Source: Candidatus Phyllobacterium onerii
Lineage (GTDB): Bacteria; Pseudomonadota; Alphaproteobacteria; Rhizobiales; Rhizobiaceae
DNA length: 64,000 nucleotides
Reading direction: 5' to 3'
Assembly: GCF_028331445.1 (NCBI RefSeq)
Contig: NZ_JAQMHX010000006.1
Span: 124,001 to 188,000 of the forward strand
The notes under the pieces were generated by a model that worked only from the letters and a program-made list of their open reading frames with translations, made no database searches and had not been told where the DNA came from. A program made the position numbers and the translations under genes. Below, one piece after another: positions 9,020-17,990 of the stretch. Each line of letters opens with the position of its first letter. The stretch's first letter is position 1.

Positions 9020-10077
9020 CCACACATCACACCGGCTCTGTTGTTTTCACCAATGTCAAAAAGCAGTTCGGCACGTTTACGGCCATCCACGATCTGTCTC
9101 TGGACATCGAACCGGGCACACTTGTAACGCTGCTGGGCCCATCAGGCTGTGGCAAGACGACGACCCTGCGCATGCTCGCCGGGCTCGAGCATCCAACTGC
9201 AGGACGCATTCTCATCGGCGGCAAGGATGTCACCATGCTTCCCGCCAACGAACGCGATGTCTCGATGGTGTTCCAGTCCTACGCACTGTTCCCGCATATG
9301 TCAGTGCTGGAAAACGTCGCATATGGACTTGAATCATCGAAGATGAAAAAGAATGAAGCGCGGGAACGGGCGGAAGAGGGCCTGAAGCAGGTCGGTCTTG
9401 CCGGGTACGGCCAGAGGCTGCCTGCTGAACTCTCCGGCGGGCAGCAGCAGCGAGTTGCGGTCGCCAGAGCTCTGGTGCTCGAACCGCAGGTGCTCTTGCT
9501 GGATGAACCTCTTTCCAATCTCGATGCGCGCCTGCGGCGCCGTGTGCGCACGGAAATCCGTGAACTACAGCAGCGCCTAGGGTTTACTGCAGTCTATGTC
9601 ACCCATGACCAGGAAGAGGCGCTTGCAGTCTCGGACAGGATCATTGTCATGCAGGATGGCCTGATCGCCCAGCAGGGTTCGCCGCGAGATCTTTACGAAG
9701 CTCCGGCCTCGTCGTTCATTGCCGACTTCATCGGCGAAGCGAACGTCCTGCCTTGCGAGGTCCTGCGTAGCGATGGGGGACAGGCGATCATTCGAGTCGG
9801 AAAGCTGGAACATTCTGTACCAGGCCGGAGCGCCCGCCCGGGGCCAGCAACGATCGCCGTCAGACCCAATGCGATCGCGCTCGAGGCGGCAGAGAGGGGG
9901 GCGTTTCCTGGCAGCATACGGCATGCGGCCTATCTCGGGGATCATGTGGAATATGAAGTCGAGACGGAGGCGGGCACACTATTCGTCGTAGATCCGGCCA
10001 TCGACAGAACGCTTCCACCGGCGACCAATGTCAGCATCGGTTTTCACCATCGCGGCATCGCCATCATCAACAATTGA
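9016..10077 (+). CDS. ABC transporter ATP-binding protein, Afu/Fbp/Pot type
   Basis: 353 aa. Walker A GPSGCGKTT is at about 41-49, the Q-loop in VFQSYALFPHMS, signature LSGGQQQR near 138, Walker B VLLLDEPLSNLDA near 158-170 and the switch His in YVTHDQEEAL. The C-terminal 110 residues form the TOBE-like domain of this subfamily. It energises the fused permease with which it overlaps by four bases. Confidence 0.9.
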   Translation: MTTHHTGSVVFTNVKKQFGTFTAIHDLSLDIEPGTLVTLLGPSGCGKTTTLRMLAGLEHPTAGRILIGGKDVTMLPANERDVSMVFQSYALFPHMSVLENVAYGLESSKMKKNEARERAEEGLKQVGLAGYGQRLPAELSGGQQQRVAVARALVLEPQVLLLDEPLSNLDARLRRRVRTEIRELQQRLGFTAVYVTHDQEEALAVSDRIIVMQDGLIAQQGSPRDLYEAPASSFIADFIGEANVLPCEVLRSDGGQAIIRVGKLEHSVPGRSARPGPATIAVRPNAIALEAAERGAFPGSIRHAAYLGDHVEYEVETEAGTLFVVDPAIDRTLPPATNVSIGFHHRGIAIINN

Positions 10078-10105
10078 AATCTGCATTCATATCTAAGGAA
10101 AGAAC

Positions 10106-10906
10106 ATGACATCCGATGCCATCGTTGATCTTCAGGATCGCTTTGCCCTGGCCCAGAAGATGGCGATTGAGGCGGGGGCCGTGGCTCTTGCGCATTTCAA
10201 CGCGCGCGAAAGGCTGGTTATTGAAACCAAGGCCGATCCACACGACGTCGTCTCGATTGCCGACCGCGAAGTTGAGGATCTTATTCGGACCCGGATTGCC
10301 GCAGCTTTTCCGGCCGATGCGATCCTTGGCGAGGAGTACGGTGTCAGCTCCGGCACATCCGATTACACCTGGGTCGTCGATCCGATCGACGGCACCAGCC
10401 CATTCGTCAATGGCATGCCGACGTGGTGCATTTCAATTGCTGCCATGCATGGGGAGGAAATAGCCATCGGTGTTATCTACGTGCCGTGCAATGACGAACT
10501 TTACGCCGCCGCCGATGGCATGGGTGCCACATTGAATGGCAAAACTTTACGGCTCGATGCAAGCCGGACGATTCGCAACGCCGTGACCGGCATCGGTGCG
10601 AACAATCATGTGGCGCCAGCTACTGTCGCGTTGATCGTCGAAAAACTGCTTGATGCAGGAGGCAACTTCATTCGTAACGGCTCTGGAGCGCTAATGCTTG
10701 CCTATGTCGCCGCGGGGCGCCTTGTTGGCTATTACGAGCCTTATATGCATGCCTGGGACTGTATGGCGGGCTATTGTCTCGTCAAGGAAGCCGGCGGTTG
10801 GCATCTTCCCTTTCCGGTCGAAGGCGATGCCCTCACAAAAGGCTCACCTGTGCTTGCAGCCGCCGCAGGTGCCGTTGACGACCTGCGGACAATCGCGGGG
10901 CTTTAG
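10106..10906 (+). CDS. Inositol monophosphatase family phosphatase
   Basis: 266 aa, start at 10106 after an AAGGAAAG site. The family metal-binding motifs are complete: GEEYG at about 75-79, DPIDGT at about 92-97 and WDCMAGYCLVKEAGG near 218-232. Relatives dephosphorylate inositol phosphate, histidinol phosphate, fructose bisphosphate or PAP. It lies 28 bp after the ATPase gene in the same operon, so its substrate is probably the compound imported by the transporter. The precise substrate is not readable from sequence. Confidence 0.85.
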   Translation: MTSDAIVDLQDRFALAQKMAIEAGAVALAHFNARERLVIETKADPHDVVSIADREVEDLIRTRIAAAFPADAILGEEYGVSSGTSDYTWVVDPIDGTSPFVNGMPTWCISIAAMHGEEIAIGVIYVPCNDELYAAADGMGATLNGKTLRLDASRTIRNAVTGIGANNHVAPATVALIVEKLLDAGGNFIRNGSGALMLAYVAAGRLVGYYEPYMHAWDCMAGYCLVKEAGGWHLPFPVEGDALTKGSPVLAAAAGAVDDLRTIAGL

Positions 10907-11093
10907 GTTTCGCATCGCCTGGGTGTGAAATAGCGTTGACGCGGCATGCCAATTGCAGGTGCTCGCCTGATCGGGAGTCTACGGTCAAAACGCAACTTCA
11001 AAATTGGTTCATGGAGTTATGGCATAAGTGCCCGCAGAATTGCATGATACGCGCCGTGGCGGCGCGGCGCGAACGAATATCAGAGGGGCTGAA

Positions 11094-12014
11094 ATGAACG
11101 ATCCAAAGCATGAGGCGGCAAACCAGGATTGGCTTGAAGCCAAACTCGCCGATACGCTCGATGAGGATTATGAGCTCGAACTTTCCGAGCCGGCACTGTC
11201 CGAAGAGATCCGCAAGATCTACCGCAAGACTCATCCGCCAACCATCCCGCGTATGGAGTATTTTCGAGCCTTGCTTTCGCTGCAGGCTGAGTTGATCAAG
11301 CTGCAGGACTGGGTCGCCTATCACAAAGAGAAGGTCGTCGTCGTATTTGAGGGACGCGACTCTGCCGGCAAGGGAGGTGTCATCAAGCGCATTACCCAGC
11401 GGCTCAACCCGCGCACAGCGCGCGTTGTAGCGCTTCCGGCTCCTTCAGACCGGGAAAAATCCCAATGGTACTTCCAGCGTTACGTGCCGCATTTGCCCGC
11501 CGGCGGTGAAATCGTACTGTTCGATCGATCCTGGTACAATCGTTCCGGCGTCGAACGGGTGATGGGATTCGCAAATGAAGACCAGGTTCAGCAATTCTTC
11601 CACGATGTGCCGGAATTCGAACGCATGCTTGTCCGATCCGGCATCAGGGTTATCAAGTACTGGTTCTCCATAACCGACGAGGAGCAACAGTTGCGCTTCC
11701 TCATGCGCATTCATGACCCGCTAAAGCAGTGGAAACTGTCCCCCATGGATCTGCAATCGCGCGTGCGCTGGGAAAGCTACACCAAAGCCAAGGAAGAAAC
11801 CTTCGCCCGTACAAACATACCTGAAGCGCCCTGGTATATTGTCGAAGGGAACGACAAGAAGCGCGCGCGCCTCAACTGTATTGCGCACCTTCTTTCACAC
11901 GTTCCCTATGAGCCTGTGCCGCACGAGGAGATCACGTTGCCTAATCGCGTGTTCAACCCGGACTACGAGCGCAAGGTATTGCCGCCGGAACTTTACGTTC
12001 CGTCAAAATACTAG
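11094..12014 (+). CDS. ppk2: Polyphosphate kinase 2
   Basis: 306 aa from the ATG at 11094 (AGAGGG at 11082); the frame continues upstream to a GTG at 11028 but without a good site. Walker A FEGRDSAGKGG is near residue 84 and the Walker B/lid region FDRSWYNRSGVERVMGF near 143, both diagnostic of the one-domain PPK2 family that moves phosphate between polyphosphate and ADP or GDP. It is a single gene 187 bp after the phosphatase and probably has its own promoter. It links thematically with the Pho genes at 25.8-32 kb. Confidence 0.92.
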   Translation: MNDPKHEAANQDWLEAKLADTLDEDYELELSEPALSEEIRKIYRKTHPPTIPRMEYFRALLSLQAELIKLQDWVAYHKEKVVVVFEGRDSAGKGGVIKRITQRLNPRTARVVALPAPSDREKSQWYFQRYVPHLPAGGEIVLFDRSWYNRSGVERVMGFANEDQVQQFFHDVPEFERMLVRSGIRVIKYWFSITDEEQQLRFLMRIHDPLKQWKLSPMDLQSRVRWESYTKAKEETFARTNIPEAPWYIVEGNDKKRARLNCIAHLLSHVPYEPVPHEEITLPNRVFNPDYERKVLPPELYVPSKY

Positions 12015-12130
12015 TTTGATGTAATCCCGGCTGCGCGTTGGTCTGTGATATCTTCTCCATTGCCTTCCCAGAGCGATCAGTGAGAGGGCGATCGTTTTGA
12101 TCATCTTCAAACGCTGGGGGGATAGCCACA

Positions 12131-13018
12131 ATGGATGAACACGAGATCGATGTGGTCAGGGCCTTGCTGCAGTCCCATCCGCGACCCGCGAGCCTTGCCG
12201 AGCGTCGCCAGCGCCTTGATCTCGTGGCGGCCGACGATCCAATCGCCCCCGATATCCAGTTCAAGCGTCAGATGGTGGGCAGGCTTGAGGCGGAATGGTC
12301 GCTGGCACCAGGAAGCGACACTACAAAGACGCTGCTGTTCTTCCACGGCGGCGGCTATTGCTCCGGATCGATCCAGAGTCATCGCAGGATGGTCGCCGAG
12401 ACGGGTCGCGCCGCCCGCGTCCGCACACTTGCACTCGGTTACCGGCTCGCGCCCGAGAACCCGTTTCCGGCTGCGCTGGACGATGCACTTGCCGCATTCG
12501 AGTTCCTGCTCGCACAAGGCGTTCCCGCGGCGTCGATTGCGATTGGCGGCGACAGCGCTGGCGGCGGGCTGACGCTGGCGACCATGATACGTCTGCGTGA
12601 CGCTGGCAGACCGCTGCCCGGTTGCGCCTGGTTGGTGTCGCCATGGGTCGATCTCGAAATGACCGGTGCGAGCATGGACGAGAAGGCCACGGTCGATCCG
12701 CTGATTCACCGCGACTATCTCGAAGAGCTTGCGCGTGCATATCTTAATGGGGCCGGCGCTCGCGAACCGCTCGTTTCGCCGCTCCATGCCGATCTAGCAG
12801 GGCTCCCGCCGGTTCTCGTCCAGGTTGGCTCGGCCGAGACACTCCTCGACGATGCAGTACGGATCGCCCGCAGGCTTGGGGCTACCGACGTAGCGACGAA
12901 CCTGGAGATCTGGCCGCACATGATTCACGCCTGGCCTCTGTGGGCGGCGCGGCTGACTTCGGGGCGCGAGGCGATCGCCTCGGCGGGCGCGTTCATCAAC
13001 AGACACCTCGCGACTTAA
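12131..13018 (+). CDS. Alpha/beta hydrolase, hormone-sensitive-lipase-type esterase
   Basis: 295 aa. The oxyanion motif HGGGYCSGS is near residue 71 and the nucleophile elbow GDSAGGG near 139; the catalytic His is in HMIHAWPL near 262. These are the hallmarks of the HSL (family IV) esterases, which cleave short-chain esters in the cytoplasm. The start at 12131 follows a GGGGGGA site. It stands alone between ppk2 and a DMT transporter, so the natural substrate is not indicated. Confidence 0.87.
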   Translation: MDEHEIDVVRALLQSHPRPASLAERRQRLDLVAADDPIAPDIQFKRQMVGRLEAEWSLAPGSDTTKTLLFFHGGGYCSGSIQSHRRMVAETGRAARVRTLALGYRLAPENPFPAALDDALAAFEFLLAQGVPAASIAIGGDSAGGGLTLATMIRLRDAGRPLPGCAWLVSPWVDLEMTGASMDEKATVDPLIHRDYLEELARAYLNGAGAREPLVSPLHADLAGLPPVLVQVGSAETLLDDAVRIARRLGATDVATNLEIWPHMIHAWPLWAARLTSGREAIASAGAFINRHLAT

Positions 13019-13088
13019 GCGGCGAAACCGCCAGTCGAGGCGCGCCCGCCACCTGTGCAGGCCTAAGAAATTGTGGCATAGATGAGCG

Positions 13089-14063
13089 ATGGCGATAAGT
13101 CTCTTGGCAGTCCACAATAGCGGCGGCGAGACGGAGCAGGCAGCGGGCAATTCGCTGGCCGTTGGCTACACCGTGGCTGTGCTGTGCTGGCTGCTGTCCG
13201 CCGGCGTCTATATCTCAGCAAAATGGGTCTCTCCCGAAATGCCGCCGTGGGCCTTGTGCTTCTGGCGCGTCCTCATTGCGTGGGCGATCCTGCTGCCGAT
13301 CGTGCGCGGTCATTTCGGCTCAATGGCTGCGCTCGTGCGGGCGCGACCGCTGGAGCTGGTTCTCGTCGGCGGCATCGGGCTCGCGATATGTCAGGGCATG
13401 GTCTTTATGGGGCTCGAGAAAGCCGACGCCACCACGGCCGGCATCATCATGGCGCTCATCCCGATCATTACCATGATCCTGGCCCGTTTGATCCTGGGTG
13501 AGCCGATGGGGAGGTGGCAGGTGATCGGATCGATCATTGCCTTCCTCGGGATCGTGGTCATCATCGTCAAAGGCAGTCCGGCGGTGCTGATGCGTCTCGA
13601 CGTCAATCCCGGCGAACTGTGGCTCGTTGCCGGCGCTTTCTGTTTCGGCCTCTATGCTGTTCTGCTTCGCCGCGCGAAATTCGACTCAGAGCGTCTTCCG
13701 CTTCTGGTCCTTTTGCTCGGGGCTGCAGCACTGACAGCGCTTCCCTTCTATCTTTGGGAGCTTGCTTCCGACGAACGCTCGGCGCTCGACAGCAATGGGC
13801 TTCTGGCCTTGGCCTATGTGGCGGTGCCCGGCGGAGCGGTGATGTACTATCTGTTCAATTGGAGTGTCGAAGCGTTGGGGGCAGGTCGGGCGGGCGTGCT
13901 TCTCTACATCCAAACGATATTCGTCGCCATACTCGCCTATTTTATCCTCGGCGAGCGCCTGCAAACCTATCATCTCGAAGGCGCGGCACTCATAGTCGTC
14001 GGCGTGCTGTTTGTCCTCCTGTTCAAGCCTCGGACCAAGCCGGCGGCGACCAAATCCCTCTAA
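13089..14063 (+). CDS. EamA/DMT family transporter
   Basis: 324 aa with about ten hydrophobic segments in two EamA repeats. The first ends around GEPMGRWQVIGSIIAFLGIVVI and the second around GERLQTYHLEGAALIVVGVLFVLL, the conserved loop-plus-helix that closes each repeat in the drug/metabolite transporter family. The ribosome site before 13089 is weak, so the start is uncertain by a few codons. Probably a metabolite exporter; no substrate can be named. Confidence 0.83.
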   Translation: MAISLLAVHNSGGETEQAAGNSLAVGYTVAVLCWLLSAGVYISAKWVSPEMPPWALCFWRVLIAWAILLPIVRGHFGSMAALVRARPLELVLVGGIGLAICQGMVFMGLEKADATTAGIIMALIPIITMILARLILGEPMGRWQVIGSIIAFLGIVVIIVKGSPAVLMRLDVNPGELWLVAGAFCFGLYAVLLRRAKFDSERLPLLVLLLGAAALTALPFYLWELASDERSALDSNGLLALAYVAVPGGAVMYYLFNWSVEALGAGRAGVLLYIQTIFVAILAYFILGERLQTYHLEGAALIVVGVLFVLLFKPRTKPAATKSL

Positions 14064-14149
14064 GTTGAACTGATTGTGAACTACTCCAATCCATTTGGCG
14101 TTTATGCTGGATTCGCGATTCCAAATGAAATGGGGCGGAGCCCTGTGTG

Positions 14150-14824
14150 ATGAATCTCATTGTTCGGACTGCGAGAAGTGCCATTCTGGGCCTGCTTGCC
14201 CTCGGCGCTATCGTCTTCGGATCGGCCGGGACGCTGGACTACTGGCAGGGCTGGGCCTTCATCGTCGTCTTTACACTCTCGACGAACCTTATTGGCGTCT
14301 ATCTCGCAATCAAGGATCCTGCTCTGCTGGAGCGCCGCCTGAAGGCCGGGCCTGGCGCTGAAACACGTCCGTTGCAAAAGGCGCTGATAACAGTTGCCTT
14401 TGCCGGTGCCATTGCCTTGCCGGCTGTCTCTGCGCTTGACTATCGTTTCGGCTGGTCACACGTGCCGACTTCAGTCTCGGTGCTGGGAAACGCCCTGGTG
14501 GCGCTGGGCCTGATGATCGATCTTCGGGTCTTCGGAGAGAACAGCTATGGCGCTTCAACGATCGAAAAGATGGAGGATCAAAAGGTCATCTCCACCGGAC
14601 CATATGCGTGGGTCAGGCACCCGATGTATGTCGGGGTGTTCGTCCTCGTTGTTGGGACGCCGCTCGCATTGGGTTCGTATTGGGGCCTGTTGTTCCTGCT
14701 CCTCAATGTGCCGATCCTGATATTACGCATCCGCGACGAGGAAAAGATGTTGCAACAGGAGTTGGAAGGCTATCCGGACTATATGAATGTCGTGCGATAC
14801 AGGCTGGTGCCCGGTCTGTGGTGA
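14150..14824 (+). CDS. Isoprenylcysteine carboxyl methyltransferase-like membrane protein
   Basis: 224 aa from the ATG at 14150, preceded by GGGGCGGAG; a GTG three bases upstream is also in frame. About five membrane segments are seen. The signature GPYAWVRHPMYVG, a SAM-binding motif of the ICMT/PEMT fold, is at about 150-163, followed by the RDEEKML and YPDYMNVVRYRLVPGLW end typical of bacterial ICMT-like proteins. It is probably a membrane methyltransferase; what it methylates in bacteria is unknown. Confidence 0.8.
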   Translation: MNLIVRTARSAILGLLALGAIVFGSAGTLDYWQGWAFIVVFTLSTNLIGVYLAIKDPALLERRLKAGPGAETRPLQKALITVAFAGAIALPAVSALDYRFGWSHVPTSVSVLGNALVALGLMIDLRVFGENSYGASTIEKMEDQKVISTGPYAWVRHPMYVGVFVLVVGTPLALGSYWGLLFLLLNVPILILRIRDEEKMLQQELEGYPDYMNVVRYRLVPGLW

Positions 14825-14827
14825 ACG

Positions 14828-14844
14828 GGCCGGCAACGCCGGCC
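14828..14844. terminator. Hairpin between convergent genes
   Basis: GGCCGGC / GCCGGCC, a 7-bp GC-only stem with an AAC loop, placed between the stops of two converging genes. There is no T run on either side, so a bidirectional or Rho-assisted end is a guess. Confidence 0.45.
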
Positions 14845-14852
14845 GCTTGATG

Positions 14853-15623
14853 CTAGATCGACTTGACCTCGCCGCCGTCCATACGGAGTGTCGAACCAGT
14901 CATCCATCGAGCGCCGGGCGAGACAAGAAAAGCCATCAGTTCCGCGATCTCTTCCGGTTCACCATAACGAGCGATGCCTGCATCCTGCGGGAACTTTGTC
15001 GTTGCCGCTTCTACACTCATATTATGGATCGATGCCCAATGTTCGAGATAGGATCGACGACGGCCTGTCATCACCGGGCCGGGAAGAACGCTGTTCACCT
15101 GAACGCCATCCGTAATTCCCCGGTCTGAAAATGCCTTGGCCAGTGCCACGATCGCCGCGTTGATCGTGCCAACTGCGGCATAGGGTGCTTTTGGAAAAAG
15201 CGCGGAGTTGCCCGACATCAGCACGACCGAACCTTTAGCCTCTTTTAGCGCCGGCCAAGCGGCGATCGTTAGTCGGCGCGCCCCATGAAGCTTGAGGGCC
15301 AATCCACCCTCCCATTGCGCGTCGGTCATTTCAAAGAGATCGATCTGCGGCACCGCACCGGCAATATTCAGCAGGGCATCGATACGGCCATAGCTCGAAA
15401 GGGTCTGGTCGACGACTACTCTTGCCGCGTCAGGACTTGCCAAGTCGAGGTCAAGCACCAGAGCTTCGGCGCCCGCTGCCCGCACAATTTCCGCGGTGGC
15501 CTCAAGCTTGGCCCGATTGCGCGACACAAGCACGATCGAGGAGAAATCGCGGGCGAGCCGGATCGCCGTGGAATGACCGATCCCCTGGCTCGCGCCGGTG
15601 ACGATTGCAACAGACTTTTGCAT
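14853..15623 (-). CDS. SDR family oxidoreductase with atypical active site
   Basis: 256 aa Rossmann-fold protein. The cofactor motif TGASQGIG is at 9-16, the NNAG position reads NIAG near 87-90, and the C-terminal MDGG is present. The catalytic motif is unusual: the Tyr is in APYAAVGTINAA, so the usual Lys four residues later is Gly. Activity is therefore uncertain, or the enzyme is specialised. It follows the alpha/beta hydrolase gene by 18 bp in the same direction and is probably co-transcribed from the operator region at 16523-16597. Confidence 0.82.
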   Translation of the reverse strand: MQKSVAIVTGASQGIGHSTAIRLARDFSSIVLVSRNRAKLEATAEIVRAAGAEALVLDLDLASPDAARVVVDQTLSSYGRIDALLNIAGAVPQIDLFEMTDAQWEGGLALKLHGARRLTIAAWPALKEAKGSVVLMSGNSALFPKAPYAAVGTINAAIVALAKAFSDRGITDGVQVNSVLPGPVMTGRRRSYLEHWASIHNMSVEAATTKFPQDAGIARYGEPEEIAELMAFLVSPGARWMTGSTLRMDGGEVKSI

Positions 15624-15641
15624 GCCAAAATCTCCAACGAT

Positions 15642-16499
15642 TCAAGAGCGAGAAAGAAATTCGCGAATGGCTGCGGCGATTTCCCCGGCGTGCGTTTCGA
15701 GCGCGAAATGCCCGGTGTCAAAGAACCGTACATCGGCATCGGGGATATCGCGTTTGAACGCCTCGGCGCCCGGTGGCAGGAAGAACGGATCATTCTTGCC
15801 CCATACCGCAAGAAATGGCGGCTTGTGCGTGCGGAAATAGCTCTGGAAGGCTGGATAAAGGGCAATGTTGTTTTTGTAATCGCCGAAGAGGTCAAGCTGG
15901 ATGTCGGCCGCACCAGGACGCGCGAGATAGAAATTATCGAGCGACTGACCGTCTGGCGAAACCATCGCCACATCGCTGACGCCGTGGGTATATTGCCAGT
16001 GGGTCGTTTCGGGGGTGAGCATAGCGCGCAACGCGTCCCGATTTTCCTTTGAAGAGTCTTGCCAATAGGCGCGGATCGGGTTCCACCCGTCGCTCAAGCC
16101 CTCTTCATAGGCGTTGCCGTTTTGCGAGATGATACCGGTGATACGTTCTGGATGGCGCATGGCAAGTCGAAAGCCGGTTGGTGCACCATAGTCGAATACA
16201 TAGACGGCAAAACGCTCGAGATGAAGGACCTCGGTGAAGCGTTCGATGACGCCGGCAACATTGTCGAAGCTGTACGTGAATTTATCGCGAGAAGGCATGT
16301 CCGATTGACCAAAGCCCGGAAGATCCGGAGCGATGACCCGAAACCGGTCGCTGAGGAGCGGGATCAAATCGCGAAACATATGACCTGCGCTCGGGAAGCC
16401 GTGTAGCAACAGCAGGATCGGAGCGTCTGCAGGACCAGCCTCTCGATAGAAGACATTGAAGCCGTCGACATTGGCGGTGAGATATTTGGTGGTGGTCAT
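15642..16499 (-). CDS. Alpha/beta hydrolase, haloalkane dehalogenase/epoxide hydrolase type
   Basis: 285 aa. The oxyanion region LLLHGFPSAGHMF is near 30-42. The nucleophile elbow is VFDYGAPTGF, an Asp nucleophile as in haloalkane dehalogenases and epoxide hydrolases rather than Ser. WGKNDPFF supplies the likely acid and DTGHFALE the catalytic His. It probably hydrolyses a C-halogen or epoxide bond, or is a close relative such as fluoroacetate dehalogenase. It is first in a two-gene unit with the SDR and has a promoter with two regulator sites. Confidence 0.83.
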   Translation of the reverse strand: MTTTKYLTANVDGFNVFYREAGPADAPILLLLHGFPSAGHMFRDLIPLLSDRFRVIAPDLPGFGQSDMPSRDKFTYSFDNVAGVIERFTEVLHLERFAVYVFDYGAPTGFRLAMRHPERITGIISQNGNAYEEGLSDGWNPIRAYWQDSSKENRDALRAMLTPETTHWQYTHGVSDVAMVSPDGQSLDNFYLARPGAADIQLDLFGDYKNNIALYPAFQSYFRTHKPPFLAVWGKNDPFFLPPGAEAFKRDIPDADVRFFDTGHFALETHAGEIAAAIREFLSRS

Positions 16500-16522
16500 T
16501 GGAGTTCTCCTGTCTCTGTGCC

Positions 16523-16597
16523 GTAACCGTTATGCCACTTGCACGACCGTTATGGCTTATCGAATAGTAACCTGTCAAGATGCTATGAGTAGGTTAC
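16523..16597. promoter_or_regulatory. Tandem operators GTAACC-N19-GGTTAC, promoter of the hydrolase-SDR unit
   Basis: Two sites with identical geometry. Site 1 runs 16523-16553 (GTAACC, then CGTTAT 25 bp on). Site 2 runs 16567-16597 (GTAACC and GGTTAC, perfect). Site 2 contains TGTCAA at 16573-16578, which on the minus strand is a consensus -35 TTGACA for the leftward gene at 16499. The same layout occurs at 17991-18063 beside the CGNR regulator. Confidence 0.75.
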
Positions 16598-16666
16598 TTC
16601 GTATTTGCGACCATCCCTCTTTCGGCTAAACGACAGGGATGTCGCGAAATCAGGACTTCAGGCAAT

Positions 16667-17245
16667 CTACCCGCTGATCGCCTCAGGTCTTACGTAGAGA
16701 ACCAGGGCGGCGCAGATCAGCCCAAAACCCAGTAGAGGAACGAACGGCGATATCAGGGTTGCCAGCGCAAAGATTCCAAGCGCAGCAAACGTTCGGCGGC
16801 GAGCGAGCCGGCGCGCCTTGTCAGGCATCAGGGTGGAATCCGCCTGGGCCAATACTTCCCGTTCGAAGGCCAGATAAGCCAGTTCGACCAGGACGAAAAT
16901 AGCTGCATAGATGGTCATTGGCGCCGCCGCCAGATGCGAACGCGCCATCCATGCAGTCGCAAACGGGAGCAGCGATACGACAAAAAGATGCGCGAAATTG
17001 AGCCAGATCAATCGGGGTGTTGCATGCCGCACAAAGCGCAGGAGGTGATGGTGGTTTACCCAGATGATCGCGATGAAAAGGTAACTTACGGCATACCCTA
17101 CAACTGTGGGCCAAAGCGGCAGCAATGCTTCAAAGCTTGAATCTTCTGGAGCTTCCAACTCCAGAACCATGATCGTTATGATAACCGCGATCACCGCATC
17201 CGAGAAAGCTGCTAACCGATCCGCTGTTGTCCGTTGCTCTTCCAT
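16667..17245 (-). CDS. TMEM175-like (DUF1211) potassium channel family protein
   Basis: 192 aa from the ATG at 17245 (GGGGGAG just upstream). The frame is open to 17335, but that would overlap the neighbouring gene. The family signature RLAAFSDAVIAVIITIMVLEL is at about 10-30 and contains the FSD motif of TMEM175/DUF1211 proteins, followed by about six membrane helices. Bacterial members form tetrameric K+-permeable channels. It lies 28 bp downstream of the alpha/beta hydrolase at 17274-17963 and is probably in that transcript. Confidence 0.82.
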   Translation of the reverse strand: MEEQRTTADRLAAFSDAVIAVIITIMVLELEAPEDSSFEALLPLWPTVVGYAVSYLFIAIIWVNHHHLLRFVRHATPRLIWLNFAHLFVVSLLPFATAWMARSHLAAAPMTIYAAIFVLVELAYLAFEREVLAQADSTLMPDKARRLARRRTFAALGIFALATLISPFVPLLGFGLICAALVLYVRPEAISG

Positions 17246-17273
17246 CTTCGATCTCCCCCGATAAAAACCAACA

Positions 17274-17963
17274 TCAGGTTGCGGCGCGGATTGCTTCTTC
17301 AATGATGTCCACGACAACAGAAGGCGCTGTGACACTTGGCGTATGATCCACGGAATGCATCCTCACATGGGCCTTCATGCGTTCTGCCATGAAGCGCTGT
17401 GTGCCAGCGATGATCATACGATCGTCCTCAGCCAGAAGATACCAGCTTGGCAGGCTGCGCCACGCAGGAACGCCGACGGGGACAGTGATGCAGGCAATCG
17501 CAATCGGACGCTGAACAGCCGCCAGCATGCCCTGCGTTTCGGGATCGGCGTTCGGTGCGAAAGCCTTTGCGAAGGCGTCGTCCGGAAGCCAGATCAAGGA
17601 GTTTTCGTCCGGTGCAAGCTTTGGCGCTTGCGGATGCGGCTCGGCGCGATAAAAGACGTCGGCCACCGTTTCTCCTGCATCGGGAGCAAGTGCAGCCACA
17701 TAGACCAGTGACTTGACTTTGTCGGAGTGTGTCTCGCCAACCACCGCACCGGCATAGGCATGACCGACGAGCACCACCGGACCGTCAATCCGCGCAAGCG
17801 TTCGGCCAACTGCCGCTACGTCGTCTGCCAGAGAGGTCAAGGGCAATGGTGCAGCCACCACCTTGACACCATGCGACTTGAGAGAAGCAATCACGCTTGC
17901 CCAGCTCAATCCGTCAGCCCATGCGCCGTGTACAAGCACGACCGTCGTGTCTTTGAAATCCAT
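17274..17963 (-). CDS. Alpha/beta hydrolase-fold protein lacking the nucleophile serine
   Basis: 229 aa. LVHGAWADGLSW at 10-21 is the usual oxyanion loop of the plant-esterase-like (EstC, methylesterase) group. At the nucleophile elbow the sequence is VGHAYAG, so Ala stands where the GHSxG serine is expected; the codon is GCC. A late His is in VDHTPSV. It may be an enzyme using another residue, or a non-catalytic sensor or binding protein. It is divergent from the CGNR regulator gene with two GTAACC-type sites in between. Confidence 0.8.
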   Translation of the reverse strand: MDFKDTTVVLVHGAWADGLSWASVIASLKSHGVKVVAAPLPLTSLADDVAAVGRTLARIDGPVVLVGHAYAGAVVGETHSDKVKSLVYVAALAPDAGETVADVFYRAEPHPQAPKLAPDENSLIWLPDDAFAKAFAPNADPETQGMLAAVQRPIAIACITVPVGVPAWRSLPSWYLLAEDDRMIIAGTQRFMAERMKAHVRMHSVDHTPSVTAPSVVVDIIEEAIRAAT

Positions 17964-17990
17964 CGTCCAACTCTTTGATGTCGGCGTTAA

